Shown here one piece after another: positions 25,525-34,535 of a DNA stretch of 64,000 nucleotides. This DNA is from Bacillus sp. 103mf (GTDB lineage: Bacteria; Bacillota; Bacilli; Bacillales; Bacillaceae_G), in the NCBI RefSeq assembly GCF_900116295.1, contig NZ_FPAF01000001.1, positions 1,113,213 through 1,177,212 on the forward strand, written 5' to 3'. Within the stretch, counting starts at the first letter, position 1, and the number at the start of each line of letters is the position of its first letter. The notes beneath the pieces are model-generated. The model searched no databases, was not told the origin of the DNA, and worked only from the letters and a program-made list of their open reading frames with translations. The position numbers and the translations under genes were made by a program.

Positions 25525-26355
25525 TTAACTTTTCGGCTGACAAGCCGGACAATAATGTGTACCACGCCCGCCAACAACTGTTTTTTCAAGCAAAGTGCCG
25601 CACGTTTCACATGGCTCGCCTTTTCTTCCGTATACATAAAGCCGCTCTTGAAATGAACCAACCTTTCCTTGTGAATTCACATACGTACGAATCGTACTTC
25701 CACCGCGCTCTACTGCTTCCGATAACGTTGCGACGATTTCTTTGTACAACGTTTCAAATTCTTCATTTGTTAAAGAAGACGCCTCTCGCTCTGGGTGAAT
25801 ACGTGAACGAAATAACACTTCATCTACATATATATTACCAAGACCCACTAAAATACGTTGATCCAGTAAGGCAACCTTTACTTTCCGAGCAGTTTTTTGT
25901 AATTTTTCTTGTAAATACATAGGTGTTAACTCAGTTGAAAAAGGTTCCGGCCCTAAATCCGCAAGCGGCATAACTATAAACTCTGTACCTTTTTCAAACA
26001 GATGCATCGTACCAAATTTCCGTACATCTTTGTAACGAAGTTCTGTACCATCTGTAAAACGAAAACGGACATGTGTATGCTTATCCACTGTATCCTCACT
26101 ATCGTGAAGCATATATTTCCCTTCCATTCGTAAATGAGACACAATAACGTAACGGGTTACATATATAAGAAGAAACTTGCCGCGGCGTCTGACCTCTTCG
26201 ATCGTTTCGCCGCGCAGCATCTCTTTGAAAAGTTCAGCGTCATCTGGTTCTTTCACTAAATTTGGATATGTTACAATCACTTCTTCAATTGTCTTTCCTT
26301 TGACGAGCCCTTCTAGCGTTCGCCTTACATTTTCAACCTCTGGTAATTCTGGCAT
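25525..26355 (-). CDS. mutM: Formamidopyrimidine-DNA glycosylase
   Basis: 276 residues. Bifunctional glycosylase/AP lyase removing 8-oxoguanine and FapyG. PELPEVE at the N-terminus supplies the catalytic Pro2 and Glu3; the helix-two-turn-helix is GLGNIYVDEVLFRSRIHP; the C-terminal zinc finger is CETCGT ... YCPACQ. Complete. 12 bp after polA; the two form a repair operon. Confidence 0.97.
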   Translation of the reverse strand: MPELPEVENVRRTLEGLVKGKTIEEVIVTYPNLVKEPDDAELFKEMLRGETIEEVRRRGKFLLIYVTRYVIVSHLRMEGKYMLHDSEDTVDKHTHVRFRFTDGTELRYKDVRKFGTMHLFEKGTEFIVMPLADLGPEPFSTELTPMYLQEKLQKTARKVKVALLDQRILVGLGNIYVDEVLFRSRIHPEREASSLTNEEFETLYKEIVATLSEAVERGGSTIRTYVNSQGKVGSFQERLYVYGRKGEPCETCGTLLEKTVVGGRGTHYCPACQPKS

Positions 26356-26367
26356 ACTATCACTTCC

Positions 26368-29001
26368 TTACTTTGCGTCATACCACGTTGGACCGTATGA
26401 ATAATCAACCTTTAATGGAACGGAAAGCTCAATCGCATGCTCCATCACTTCAGGTACAAGTTTCTCTAACTTTTCTACCTCTTCTTGCGGCACTTCAAAA
26501 ATAAGTTCATCGTGCACTTGCAGTAGAAGACGTGCTTGTAATCCTTCTTCTTCTAATCGATCCGCCATAATAATCATTGCTTTTTTGATAATATCAGCAG
26601 CACTTCCTTGAATAGGTGTATTCATTGCAGTCCGCTCTGCAAAGCCGCGTACATTAAAATTACGACTCGTAATTTCTGGGATGTAACGACGGCGATTTAG
26701 CAATGTAGATACATAGCCTTTTTGTTTCGCCTCTTGCACAATATCACTCATGTACTCTTTGACTCCTGGAAAACTCTCTAAATACTTTTGAATGAAATCA
26801 GCTGCTGCTTTTCGCGTAATACCTAGGTTTTGCGATAAACCGTAGTCACTAATTCCATATACAATCCCGAAGTTTACCGCTTTCGCTTGGCGTCTCATAT
26901 TAGAGGTTACATCATCCTTTTCAACGCCAAACACATCCATCGCTGTTTTTGTGTGAATATCCATATCATGTTGGAATGCTTCAATTAAACCGTGATCTTT
27001 CGAAATATGGGCTAATACACGTAATTCGATTTGAGAATAATCTGCAGCAAACATAACCCAATCTTTTTCTGACGGAATAAACGCTTGGCGGATTTTTCTT
27101 CCTTCCTCTAAACGAATCGGAATGTTTTGTAAGTTAGGTTCCGTTGAGCTTAAACGCCCTGTTTGTGTTAATACTTGGTTAAAGCGCGTATGAATTTTAG
27201 ACGAATCTGTATATACAACCTTTAGTAACCCTTCGATATACGTAGAATTTAATTTCCCTAACTGGCGATAATGTAAGATTTTCGGAATAATTTCATGATG
27301 CTCCATTAATTTTTCCAAAACATCAGCCGATGTAGAATAACCTGTTTTTGTCTTCTTAATAACCGGTAAGTTTAAGGTTTCAAATAAGATGACACCAAGC
27401 TGCTTCGGTGAGTTAATATTAAATTCTGTTCCTGCCAGCTCATAAATTTCTTCTTCCATTTTCTTTAGCTGCGTAGCCAATTCATCACCCATCGCGCGGA
27501 GACGATTCGTATCAACTGCAACGCCCTTACATTCCATATCTGCTAATACGCGGCAAAGCGGCATTTCCAGCTCAGTAAATAATTCGTACTGCTCATTTTT
27601 TTTCAGCTCTTCAGCAAACGATTGCTGTACATCATATAACACATGTACTTTTCGTGCTACGTGTTCTGCAACAACTTCCTGCTCTGGTACAGCACGTTTT
27701 GCACCTTTTCCGTATACTTCTTCATCTGACTGCACAGCATGCATATCTTTCATTTTCGCAACAGCACGGAAATCTTTATCTGTCTCTGCTGGATCAAGTA
27801 AATATGCTGCAATTAATAAATCAAAGTCAATTCCCTTTATTTCATAGCCTTTCCACTTTAACGAAACAATTGCACGCTTTGCATCAAATGTATACTTCTT
27901 CATTTCCGGATTCGCTAACCAGTCCGTAAAAGCCTGTGATGAAAGAGCAATATCAGCCTTAACAAAATAACATCCATTTTCGTTTTGAATACCAAACCCT
28001 TGAATATCCGCTCCGTGATAATTATCCTCTTGCACTTCTACAATGATTGCACTATCCTGCTGCAACATTTCTTCCGTTACTTCTTCTACAATTTCAAATG
28101 AAATATCATCGAGCTCAGCTGCAGGTGTTTCTACAACCGGTGCGCCGAGCTTCGTTAAGAGAGAATGGAACCCTAAGTTCTCGAACACCGGAATTACATC
28201 GCTATGTTCATATCCGTTAAAAGCAATATCTTCTAAATGAATTGTAACTGGTGCATCGGTAATAATTGTCGCTAACTCTTTACTCATCAATGCTTGTTCT
28301 TTATTTTCTTCAAGCTTCTCTTTTAATTTCTTACCGCTCACTTTGTCTAAGTTTTCATATACAGCCTCTACTGTTTCAAATTGTGTTAACAATTTAATAG
28401 CTGTCTTCTCGCCAACACCAGGGACACCTGGGATATTATCTGATTGATCTCCCATTAGTCCTTTCATATCAATAATTTGCTTTGGTGATAAGCTGTATTT
28501 TTCAAATAACGTTTCTTTCGTATACTCATCTACTTCTGTAATTCCTTTACGCGGAATACAAACGCGCGTATTGTCTGAAACAAGTTGAAGCAAATCTTTA
28601 TCTCCTGAAATCACTTTTACTTCAATCCCTTGCTCACTCGCTTCTTTCGCCAATGTTCCCATAATGTCATCCGCTTCGTAGTTCTCTAATTCGTAGCGAG
28701 GCACATGAAACGCATCTAACAATTCACGAATGAATGGAAACTGCTCTGATAATTCTGGTGGCGTTTTTTGGCGGCCGCCTTTATATTCACTAAATGTTTT
28801 ATGACGAAACGTCGTTTTCCCCGCATCAAAAGCAACAAGCATATGCGTTGGTTTTTCTTCTTCTAAAATTCTCATTAGCATCATCGTAAAACCATAAATG
28901 GCATTTGTATGTATACCTTTATCGTTATTTAAAAGCGGCAATGCAAAGAACGCGCGATACGCAATATTATTTCCATCAACTAAAACAACTTTCTTTTCCA
29001 A
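26368..29001 (-). CDS. polA: DNA polymerase I
   Basis: 877 residues. 5'-nuclease domain (1-290, LVDGNNIAYRAFFALP, YEADDIMGTLA, GDKDLLQLV, DQSDNIPGVPGVGEKTA). A 3'-5' exonuclease-like domain (about 300-470) lacks the acidic DxE metal site, as is normal in Bacillus Pol I. Polymerase domain has motif A MFAADYSQIELRVLAH, motif B RRQAKAVNFGIVYGIS and motif C LLQVHDELIFEVP. TTG at 29001 is used: it is 9 bp after GGGGAGG and gives MEKKVVLVDG; the in-frame TTG at 29010 abuts that site. Confidence 0.96.
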   Translation of the reverse strand: MEKKVVLVDGNNIAYRAFFALPLLNNDKGIHTNAIYGFTMMLMRILEEEKPTHMLVAFDAGKTTFRHKTFSEYKGGRQKTPPELSEQFPFIRELLDAFHVPRYELENYEADDIMGTLAKEASEQGIEVKVISGDKDLLQLVSDNTRVCIPRKGITEVDEYTKETLFEKYSLSPKQIIDMKGLMGDQSDNIPGVPGVGEKTAIKLLTQFETVEAVYENLDKVSGKKLKEKLEENKEQALMSKELATIITDAPVTIHLEDIAFNGYEHSDVIPVFENLGFHSLLTKLGAPVVETPAAELDDISFEIVEEVTEEMLQQDSAIIVEVQEDNYHGADIQGFGIQNENGCYFVKADIALSSQAFTDWLANPEMKKYTFDAKRAIVSLKWKGYEIKGIDFDLLIAAYLLDPAETDKDFRAVAKMKDMHAVQSDEEVYGKGAKRAVPEQEVVAEHVARKVHVLYDVQQSFAEELKKNEQYELFTELEMPLCRVLADMECKGVAVDTNRLRAMGDELATQLKKMEEEIYELAGTEFNINSPKQLGVILFETLNLPVIKKTKTGYSTSADVLEKLMEHHEIIPKILHYRQLGKLNSTYIEGLLKVVYTDSSKIHTRFNQVLTQTGRLSSTEPNLQNIPIRLEEGRKIRQAFIPSEKDWVMFAADYSQIELRVLAHISKDHGLIEAFQHDMDIHTKTAMDVFGVEKDDVTSNMRRQAKAVNFGIVYGISDYGLSQNLGITRKAAADFIQKYLESFPGVKEYMSDIVQEAKQKGYVSTLLNRRRYIPEITSRNFNVRGFAERTAMNTPIQGSAADIIKKAMIIMADRLEEEGLQARLLLQVHDELIFEVPQEEVEKLEKLVPEVMEHAIELSVPLKVDYSYGPTWYDAK

Positions 29002-29052
29002 ATGGAACAACCTCCCCGTAAAAAATTAAAACGATTTCTCAATACAATAGAA

Positions 29053-29117
29053 AAAGCCGTTGTTTTTCTTCTCTCTATATTACCACGACTGAAAGAGAGA
29101 AGAAAAACAATGGCTTT
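29053..29117. terminator. Very long stem-loop between phoR and polA
   Basis: Two 24-bp arms (29053-29076 and 29094-29117) differ at one position, giving a near-perfect stem with a 17-nt loop; on the minus strand TTTTTCT follows. It probably terminates phoPR, but it also lies in the region where the polA leader would be. The rest of this 296-bp gap shows nothing else. Confidence 0.8.
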
Positions 29118-29297
29118 CTTTATAACTATATTCAACATAATAAGTGAAAACTATTTTGTCATGCAAAAGGGAAGTGACGAGAATAAGCTTCCTTATCCTC
29201 GTCCCAAACTACTCCTTGGATGAAGGGGTTTTCATGTATTATAGTAACAGACCTTTATTAATATAAAATGAAGCTATTGTTAATATAATGTAAACAT

Positions 29298-31058
29298 CTA
29301 TTTCGTATACTTTTGAAGAGTAACAATAAATGTCGTTCCAACCCCAATCTTACTTTCTACAGTAATCATCCCATGATGTGCTTCAACTAAATGTTTCACA
29401 ATAGATAATCCAAGTCCTGTACCACCCGTATTACGACTGCGCGCTTTATCAACACGGTAAAAACGTTCAAAAATACGAGGAATCTCCCCTTTTTCTATTC
29501 CAATACCTGTATCTGACACCTTTATATATACGTTTTGGCTATCATGAGAAAACGTAACAGAAACAGCTCCCCCGGCCGGCGTATATAGAATTGCGTTATT
29601 CATCAAGTTAATAAAAACTTGTTTTAACCGCACTGCATCTCCTATGACAGAAACATGATCATTCACATCAACATGCAAACGAATGTCTTTATCTGTTGCT
29701 TTATTATTTAATATCATACCAACTTCTTCTAGCAGCTCTTTTAAGTCGACAACACCCATATTTAATTGAAACCCTTGTTGCTCAATTTTCGATAAATCAA
29801 GTAAGTCTTCAATTAACGCTTGCATTCGGTCGCTTTCTTTCAAAATAATATGTAAGAAGTGCTCACGAAACTGCTGGTTTTCCATCGCTCCGTCAAGTAA
29901 TGTTTCTGAAAATCCTTTAATAGAAGTAATTGGTGTTTTCAGTTCATGCGAAACATTTGCCAAGAAATCTTTACGCATTTGCTCAAGCTTCTTAAGCTCT
30001 GTAATATCATGGAAAACAAGGACAATTCCTTTCCATTCATGGTTCGTTCCAATAATAGGAGCACCGTACACTTCAAAATGTTTTCTTTCAATTTCAAGAG
30101 GCAACAACATTTGCTTTCGCACTTTAACCTCTGTCATAAAAATTTCTTCCACGAGTTCGACAATTTCTTTATGTATAAATGCCTGATAATATAACCGATG
30201 CAAATACTCTTCATCTGTTACATGGAAAATCTCTTTATAAGAGCGGTTAACAAGACTAATATAACCACGGCTATCAATTAAAATCATACCGCTCCCCATA
30301 TTTTCAATAAGTGTATGCAACCGATCTTGCTGCATTTCTTGCTCTAATGTCATCTCTTGTAAATTACGTGCTAAAATGTTCATTGCCTTACTGAGCATTC
30401 CCGTCTCATCTGAATGTTTTTCATAAGCACGCGCTTTATAGTTCCCTTTTGCCAATTCAATAGCTACTTTTGTAACAGACTCAATCGGCCGAATATATTG
30501 TGCTGTAATTTTCATCCCAAGAAATATAACAACGAGACAAGAACTAATAAAGCCAACAATTAACAAGCCCCACATTTTGGGATGTACAGTTTTCAAAGAT
30601 TCCATAGAAGCGTTAATAATGAGATACCCTTTCTTCCCCTGTGCATCTTGAATAAAAGTCGCATAATAATAAGGGTATTTATCCTTCGTTTCCTTCATTA
30701 CCACTGTATGCGGTTGGTTTCTTGCTTCAGAAAGAAGTTCTTCTATCACTTCTTTATGTAACACCGTCTGCTCTTTTACAGTATCATATTGAACTTGTTT
30801 TTGTTCATCTAGAAACGTTACGTATAAACTGAAGTGCTCTTCTAATTTCGAAAATACATTTGGATTCTTTAGAACATGATCAATTCCTTCCGCCTCAACG
30901 ACAGAAGCAATATACTTTGTTTCTTTCTCGATTCTCTCATGGACATGATCAACATAAAATCCTTCAAATACTTTTTCAATCAACATCCCTGTTCCTACAA
31001 CAATAAGTACAATGAGAGAAATAAACGTAAGGAGAAGCCTTGAGCGAAATTTATTCAT
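29298..31058 (-). CDS. phoR: Phosphate regulon sensor histidine kinase PhoR
   Basis: 586 residues. TM1 about 8-28, extracellular sensor about 30-160, TM2 about 162-181, HAMP about 182-235, PAS about 245-335 (IENMGSGMILIDSRGYISLVN), HisKA with His371 in FLANVSHELKTPITSIKGFSETL (shown in parts), and HATPase with DTGIGIEKGEIPRIFERFY and TGGTGLGLSIVKHLVEAH. It phosphorylates PhoP when phosphate is scarce. Start overlaps phoP by 8 bp (translational coupling). Confidence 0.95.
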   Translation of the reverse strand: MNKFRSRLLLTFISLIVLIVVGTGMLIEKVFEGFYVDHVHERIEKETKYIASVVEAEGIDHVLKNPNVFSKLEEHFSLYVTFLDEQKQVQYDTVKEQTVLHKEVIEELLSEARNQPHTVVMKETKDKYPYYYATFIQDAQGKKGYLIINASMESLKTVHPKMWGLLIVGFISSCLVVIFLGMKITAQYIRPIESVTKVAIELAKGNYKARAYEKHSDETGMLSKAMNILARNLQEMTLEQEMQQDRLHTLIENMGSGMILIDSRGYISLVNRSYKEIFHVTDEEYLHRLYYQAFIHKEIVELVEEIFMTEVKVRKQMLLPLEIERKHFEVYGAPIIGTNHEWKGIVLVFHDITELKKLEQMRKDFLANVSHELKTPITSIKGFSETLLDGAMENQQFREHFLHIILKESDRMQALIEDLLDLSKIEQQGFQLNMGVVDLKELLEEVGMILNNKATDKDIRLHVDVNDHVSVIGDAVRLKQVFINLMNNAILYTPAGGAVSVTFSHDSQNVYIKVSDTGIGIEKGEIPRIFERFYRVDKARSRNTGGTGLGLSIVKHLVEAHHGMITVESKIGVGTTFIVTLQKYTK

Positions 31059-31767
31059 CTCCTTTTGGCTCCTCCAATTTATAACCTAATCCGCGGATTG
31101 TTTTAATATAAGTTGGTTTTTTTGTGTTTTTTTCGATTTTATCTCGCAAGTGACTAATATGAACATCAACAATACGTGTATCACCAGCAAAGTCATAATT
31201 CCACACTGCACTTAGCAGCTGATCGCGAGTTAACACGCGGCCTTTATGTTTCGCTAAATATACGAGTAATTCAAATTCTTTTGGTGTAAGTTCTAACTTA
31301 TCTCCTTTAAAGTATGCTTCATAAAAATCCGGTAAAATTTTCAACCCAGCAAGTATAATACTATTTTCATCTTCTGCTTCCGGAGCTTGTTCATCATGAA
31401 TTTTCGTACGGCGCAAAATAGCTTTTACACGCGCAACTACTTCTCTTGGACTAAACGGCTTTGTCATGTAATCATCTGCTCCAAGCTCAAGCCCTAATAC
31501 TTTATCAAATTCATCGTCTTTTGCAGTTAACATTAAAATAGGAGTCATTATCCGCCCTAGACGCAGTTCTTTACAAACTTCCATGCCATCCATCTTTGGA
31601 AGCATTAAATCTAATATAATGAGATCAGGACGCTCTGTCTGTGCCTTATGCAGCGCTGTTTCCCCATCCATCGCTGTTATAACCTCAAACCCTGCTTGCT
31701 GCAGATTAAATTCGATTAAAGTTAAAATAAACTCCTCATCGTCTACGACCAAAATTCGATTGCTCAT
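31051..31767 (-). CDS. phoP: Phosphate regulon response regulator PhoP
   Basis: 238 residues, OmpR type. Receiver: DDEE at 9-12, phospho-acceptor Asp53 in ILDLMLPKMDG, Thr and Lys in LTAKDD and MTKPFSPRE. Winged helix: KLELTPKEFELLVYLAKHKG ... DTRIVDVHISHLRDKIE. Activates or represses Pho genes, including cell wall teichoic acid genes. Upstream of phoR; next to mdh in B. subtilis, but here two extra genes and a repeat cluster intervene. Confidence 0.95.
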   Translation of the reverse strand: MSNRILVVDDEEFILTLIEFNLQQAGFEVITAMDGETALHKAQTERPDLIILDLMLPKMDGMEVCKELRLGRIMTPILMLTAKDDEFDKVLGLELGADDYMTKPFSPREVVARVKAILRRTKIHDEQAPEAEDENSIILAGLKILPDFYEAYFKGDKLELTPKEFELLVYLAKHKGRVLTRDQLLSAVWNYDFAGDTRIVDVHISHLRDKIEKNTKKPTYIKTIRGLGYKLEEPKGDE

Positions 31768-31911
31768 TCTATTCCTCCAAGTTATAGGTTCTAAACCTTC
31801 CTCATCCTAATACCCTTCCCCGATATTTCCATCATACTAGAAAACAAAATCCCTCTCAATACAATTGTGCTTTGAAAAATGTGACTTTATTTCCTACTTT
31901 ACAAGCAGTCT

Positions 31912-31936
31912 CCTACTGACTGCTGTTTCACTTTAT
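31912..31936 (-). repeat. Decayed end of a bcr1-type repeat
   Basis: CCTACTGACTGCTGTTTCACTTTAT matches the terminal 25 bases of a reverse-oriented bcr1 copy at about 20 of 25 positions (split here: it ends GTTTCACTTTAT). A second decayed end, AATAGCAGGATAAA, lies at 32120-32133. The 31768-32188 gap otherwise shows no gene. Confidence 0.35.
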
Positions 31937-32188
31937 GCTACCCTTATACAAGAAAACGATAAAATACATTTTCCTATATTATTAAGCAGTGTAGGCTTTG
32001 TTTCCAGAAAGGGGTATTTAGATACCGTAAGTCTAAAACTGGTAACGATATTCTACTTATATTTATTGGTTATATATTGATGATGATATTCTTAGCTTAC
32101 ATTGGGGCGACAGACCATAAATAGCAGGATAAACCACTCTTCTTTTCAAGAGTAAAGAGCATCTAGTGGAGTAATCTTGATTCTTTTT

Positions 32189-32322
32189 CGACATATAGAT
32201 TGCGGCCATGCAGAAGAGCCCGCACTTGCTTTCTCTCTTTGTGTTACCTTGCATGTGGCAGGAAAGGGCACTGACCGTTTCTACGCATAGCCAAATGCTC
32301 TCACCCTCCGAAAAAGAATGAT
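32189..32322 (+). repeat. Second intergenic repeat family, copy B (split by bcr1)
   Basis: CGACATATAGATTGCGGCCATG through GCATGTGGCAGGAAAGGGCAC and ATGCTCTCACC to GATTTTAT, where copies A and C have GGTTTTATGTCG or CTTATGTCG. The missing end, TTCGTTTTTTTAATTTG, reappears at 32480 on the far side of the bcr1 copy. Confidence 0.8.
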
Positions 32323-32479
32323 TTTATCCCGCATTAACGGGCAGTAATACTCCCACCTCAAGATTGAGAGAGAAGCAAAGAAGATAGGTGGGAGATAACT
32401 GCTCGTAAAAGCCCGATTGGTTCAACTAACCATCAGTGGGGGATGAAGAAAACCCCCATTGATGGAAGTTTCACTTTAT
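32323..32479 (-). repeat. bcr1-type repeat, complete copy 3 (157 bp), inserted in another repeat
   Basis: TTTAT at 32323-32327 and 32475-32479. Between them is the reverse complement of copies 1 and 2: TTTATCCCGC ... CCCGATTGG ... GAAGTTTCACTTTAT. It interrupts copy B of the second repeat family exactly at that family's TTTAT. Confidence 0.92.
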
Positions 32480-32524
32480 TTCGTTTTTTTAATTTGGATG
32501 TATATAGAATAGAAAGGAGCTTTT

Positions 32525-32848
32525 ATGTTAAAAGCATTTATTATCTTTTTTCTTGCAGGCTTAGCTGAAATTAGCGGCGGTTACCTTATTTGGAAATGGC
32601 TGCGCCAAGGCGGTTCTATTGGAATTGGAATCATCGGAGCAGTTATTTTATTTTTATATGGTGTTATCGCTACGTTTCAAGTATTCTCAAGTTTCGGAAG
32701 AGTGTATGCAGCTTACGGCGGCGTGTTTATTGTCATGAGTTTGCTGTGGGGCTGGTGGGTTGATAAGAAAACTCCCGACTTATTCGACTGGGCTGGAGCT
32801 TCTGTTTGTATCGTTGGCGTATTTATTATGTTGTGGCCGCGTGGGTAA
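32525..32848 (+). CDS. YnfA/UPF0060-family small membrane protein
   Basis: 107 residues, four TM helices, resembling small multidrug resistance transporters. [19 protein letters not shown] and [22 protein letters not shown] are the family signatures. Its function as an exporter is inferred from related SMR proteins. ATG follows AAAGGAGC, 45 bp downstream of the repeat pair, so its promoter may lie in repeat DNA. Own terminator. Confidence 0.88.
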   Translation: MLKAFIIFFLAGLAEISGGYLIWKWLRQGGSIGIGIIGAVILFLYGVIATFQVFSSFGRVYAAYGGVFIVMSLLWGWWVDKKTPDLFDWAGASVCIVGVFIMLWPRG

Positions 32849-32854
32849 AAAACG

Positions 32855-32895
32855 AAAGCTGTCCCAAAAACACTATTTTTAGGACAGCTTCTTTC
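32855..32895. terminator. Bidirectional terminator between ynfA and the maoC-like gene
   Basis: GAAAGCTGTCC ... GGACAGCTTTC stem with internal AAAAA/TTTTT pairing; between convergent genes. Confidence 0.88.
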
Positions 32896-32896
32896 A

Positions 32897-33370
32897 TTAA
32901 AAATTATCAAGAGATCTTTCAAATATCGTCGTTAAATGATGCGGCGGTGCTACTGTTAGTAACCCTTTTATTACTTCTTCTTCCTGTTCATTGTACGCAA
33001 CCATTTGCATTTCAATGAAATGATCTTCTGGGTAAACGGAAACAACTTCAAAATGAATTTGGAGCGTTGTGTAGTGATATACAGGCTTTACAAATTCGAG
33101 TTCTTGTCTTACAACGTGACTTCCTGGACCAGGTAAGTACTTTGTAACTGCAGTTGTAACAATCCCCGTTAACATAATAGTTGGTACAATTGGTTTTTCA
33201 TACGGAGTTTGGGATGCGTAATCATGCTGAATATATAACGGATTCGAATCATTCGTTAATCCTAAATATAATAACAAATCTTTGTCTTCTATTTTCTCTG
33301 TAACGGATAACTTTTCCCCTAATGTAATTTCATCCATTTTACGACCTAATTTGCTTCTTTTCTTTAACAT
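32897..33370 (-). CDS. MaoC-like acyl dehydratase (hot-dog fold)
   Basis: 157 residues. The hydratase-2 motif appears as TNDSNPLYIQHDYASQT (Asp and the position of catalytic His replaced by Tyr/Gln-His context), followed by PIVPTIMLTG and a hot-dog core (VVRQELEFVKPVYHYTTLQIHFEV). Probably acts on enoyl-CoA or acyl thioesters, or is a binding protein. Start ATG lies 7 bp after GGAGGGA. A perfect cre match lies upstream. It sits between phoPR and mdh, outside the B. subtilis order. Confidence 0.75.
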   Translation of the reverse strand: MLKKRSKLGRKMDEITLGEKLSVTEKIEDKDLLLYLGLTNDSNPLYIQHDYASQTPYEKPIVPTIMLTGIVTTAVTKYLPGPGSHVVRQELEFVKPVYHYTTLQIHFEVVSVYPEDHFIEMQMVAYNEQEEEVIKGLLTVAPPHHLTTIFERSLDNF

Positions 33371-33491
33371 GATACAATCCCTCCGATCGATATTTTCATT
33401 ATCCTACTCGAAGTGATATATTATACGAATCTTTATAAAGACGAGAGAACATTCGCTACAAGTCTACGTGTTATATTGTAGGATACCTCTT

Positions 33492-33505
33492 TGTTAACGC
33501 TTTCA
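33492..33505. promoter_or_regulatory. Candidate cre (CcpA) site upstream of the maoC-like gene
   Basis: On the minus strand TGAAAGCGTTAACA fits TGWAANCGNTNWCA at every position, about 122 bp upstream of the start codon. A possible -10, TACAAT, follows a few bases downstream, so CcpA binding could block the promoter. Confidence 0.6.
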
Positions 33506-33537
33506 AATTATTTTACAAAAACATCCTTCTAATAGTG

Positions 33538-33566
33538 GAAAAAGATTCGGGAACCCCGAATCTTTT
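33538..33566 (-). terminator. Terminator of citZ-icd-mdh
   Basis: AAAGATTCGGGGTTCCCGAATCTTTTT: 10-bp stem, GTT-type loop and T run, right after the mdh stop. Confidence 0.92.
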
Positions 33567-33576
33567 TCCTTCTTTT

Positions 33577-34515
33577 TTATGCAAGAACTTTCATTACACT
33601 GCGTATAGATTCTACAGAACGATCTAATCCTTCTTTTTCTTCCGGAAGAAGATCTAATTCAATAATCTTTTCGATTCCGTTACCACCAAGGATAACTGGA
33701 ACACCTAAGTAAAGATCGCTATAGCCATATTCACCTTCAAGGTATGCAATAGCCGGTAAAACGCGGCGTTGGTCTTTTAAGATCGCCTCAGCCATCTCTA
33801 CTAAAGAAGCAGCTGGTGCATAGTATGCACTACCGTTTCCTAATAGATTTACAATTTCACCGCCGCCTTTACGAGTGCGTTCAACAATCGTATCTAGGCG
33901 TTCTTTCGAAATCAATGTTTCAAGCGGAATACCACCTGCATAAGAATAACGAACAAGCGGCACCATCTCATCACCGTGTCCACCAAGAACAAATCCTGTA
34001 ATATCTTTCACAGATAGATTTAATTCTTGTGCAATAAATGTACGGAAACGAGCTGTATCTAATACACCAGATTGACCGATAACGCGCTCTTTCGGGAATC
34101 CAGCTTCTTTAAATACAGAATATGTCATTGCATCAACTGGATTTGTTAATACAATAATAATTGTATTCGGAGAATATTTCGCAATTTCCTGCGTTACACT
34201 TTTCATAATTTTAGAGTTTGTTGCTACTAAATCATCACGGCTCATCCCTGGCTTACGAGCGATACCTGCCGTAATAATTACTACGTCAGAATCAGCTGTA
34301 TCTGCGTAATCAGATGTGCCAATAATATTAGCATCGAAACCTTGTACAGGGCTTGCTTCTAACATATCTAACGCTTTCCCTTTTGTTGGATTTTCAAGTT
34401 GCGGAATGTCCACTAATACAACGTCTGCTAATTCTTTTTGTGCTAATAAGAATGCTGCTGTTGCCCCTGTAAATCCTGCACCGATGACTGAAACTTTTTT
34501 GCGTTTGATTGTCAT
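33577..34515 (-). CDS. mdh: Malate dehydrogenase
   Basis: 312 residues, the LDH-like MDH type of Bacillus. NAD-binding [15 protein letters not shown] then [12 protein letters not shown]; substrate arginines in the [11 protein letters not shown] loop; catalytic Asp and His in [13 protein letters not shown] and [12 protein letters not shown]. Oxidises malate to oxaloacetate in the TCA cycle. Last gene of citZ-icd-mdh, 20 bp after icd. Confidence 0.97.
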   Translation of the reverse strand: MTIKRKKVSVIGAGFTGATAAFLLAQKELADVVLVDIPQLENPTKGKALDMLEASPVQGFDANIIGTSDYADTADSDVVIITAGIARKPGMSRDDLVATNSKIMKSVTQEIAKYSPNTIIIVLTNPVDAMTYSVFKEAGFPKERVIGQSGVLDTARFRTFIAQELNLSVKDITGFVLGGHGDEMVPLVRYSYAGGIPLETLISKERLDTIVERTRKGGGEIVNLLGNGSAYYAPAASLVEMAEAILKDQRRVLPAIAYLEGEYGYSDLYLGVPVILGGNGIEKIIELDLLPEEKEGLDRSVESIRSVMKVLA

Positions 34516-34535
34516 AATTTCTCCCCCACTTTGAA

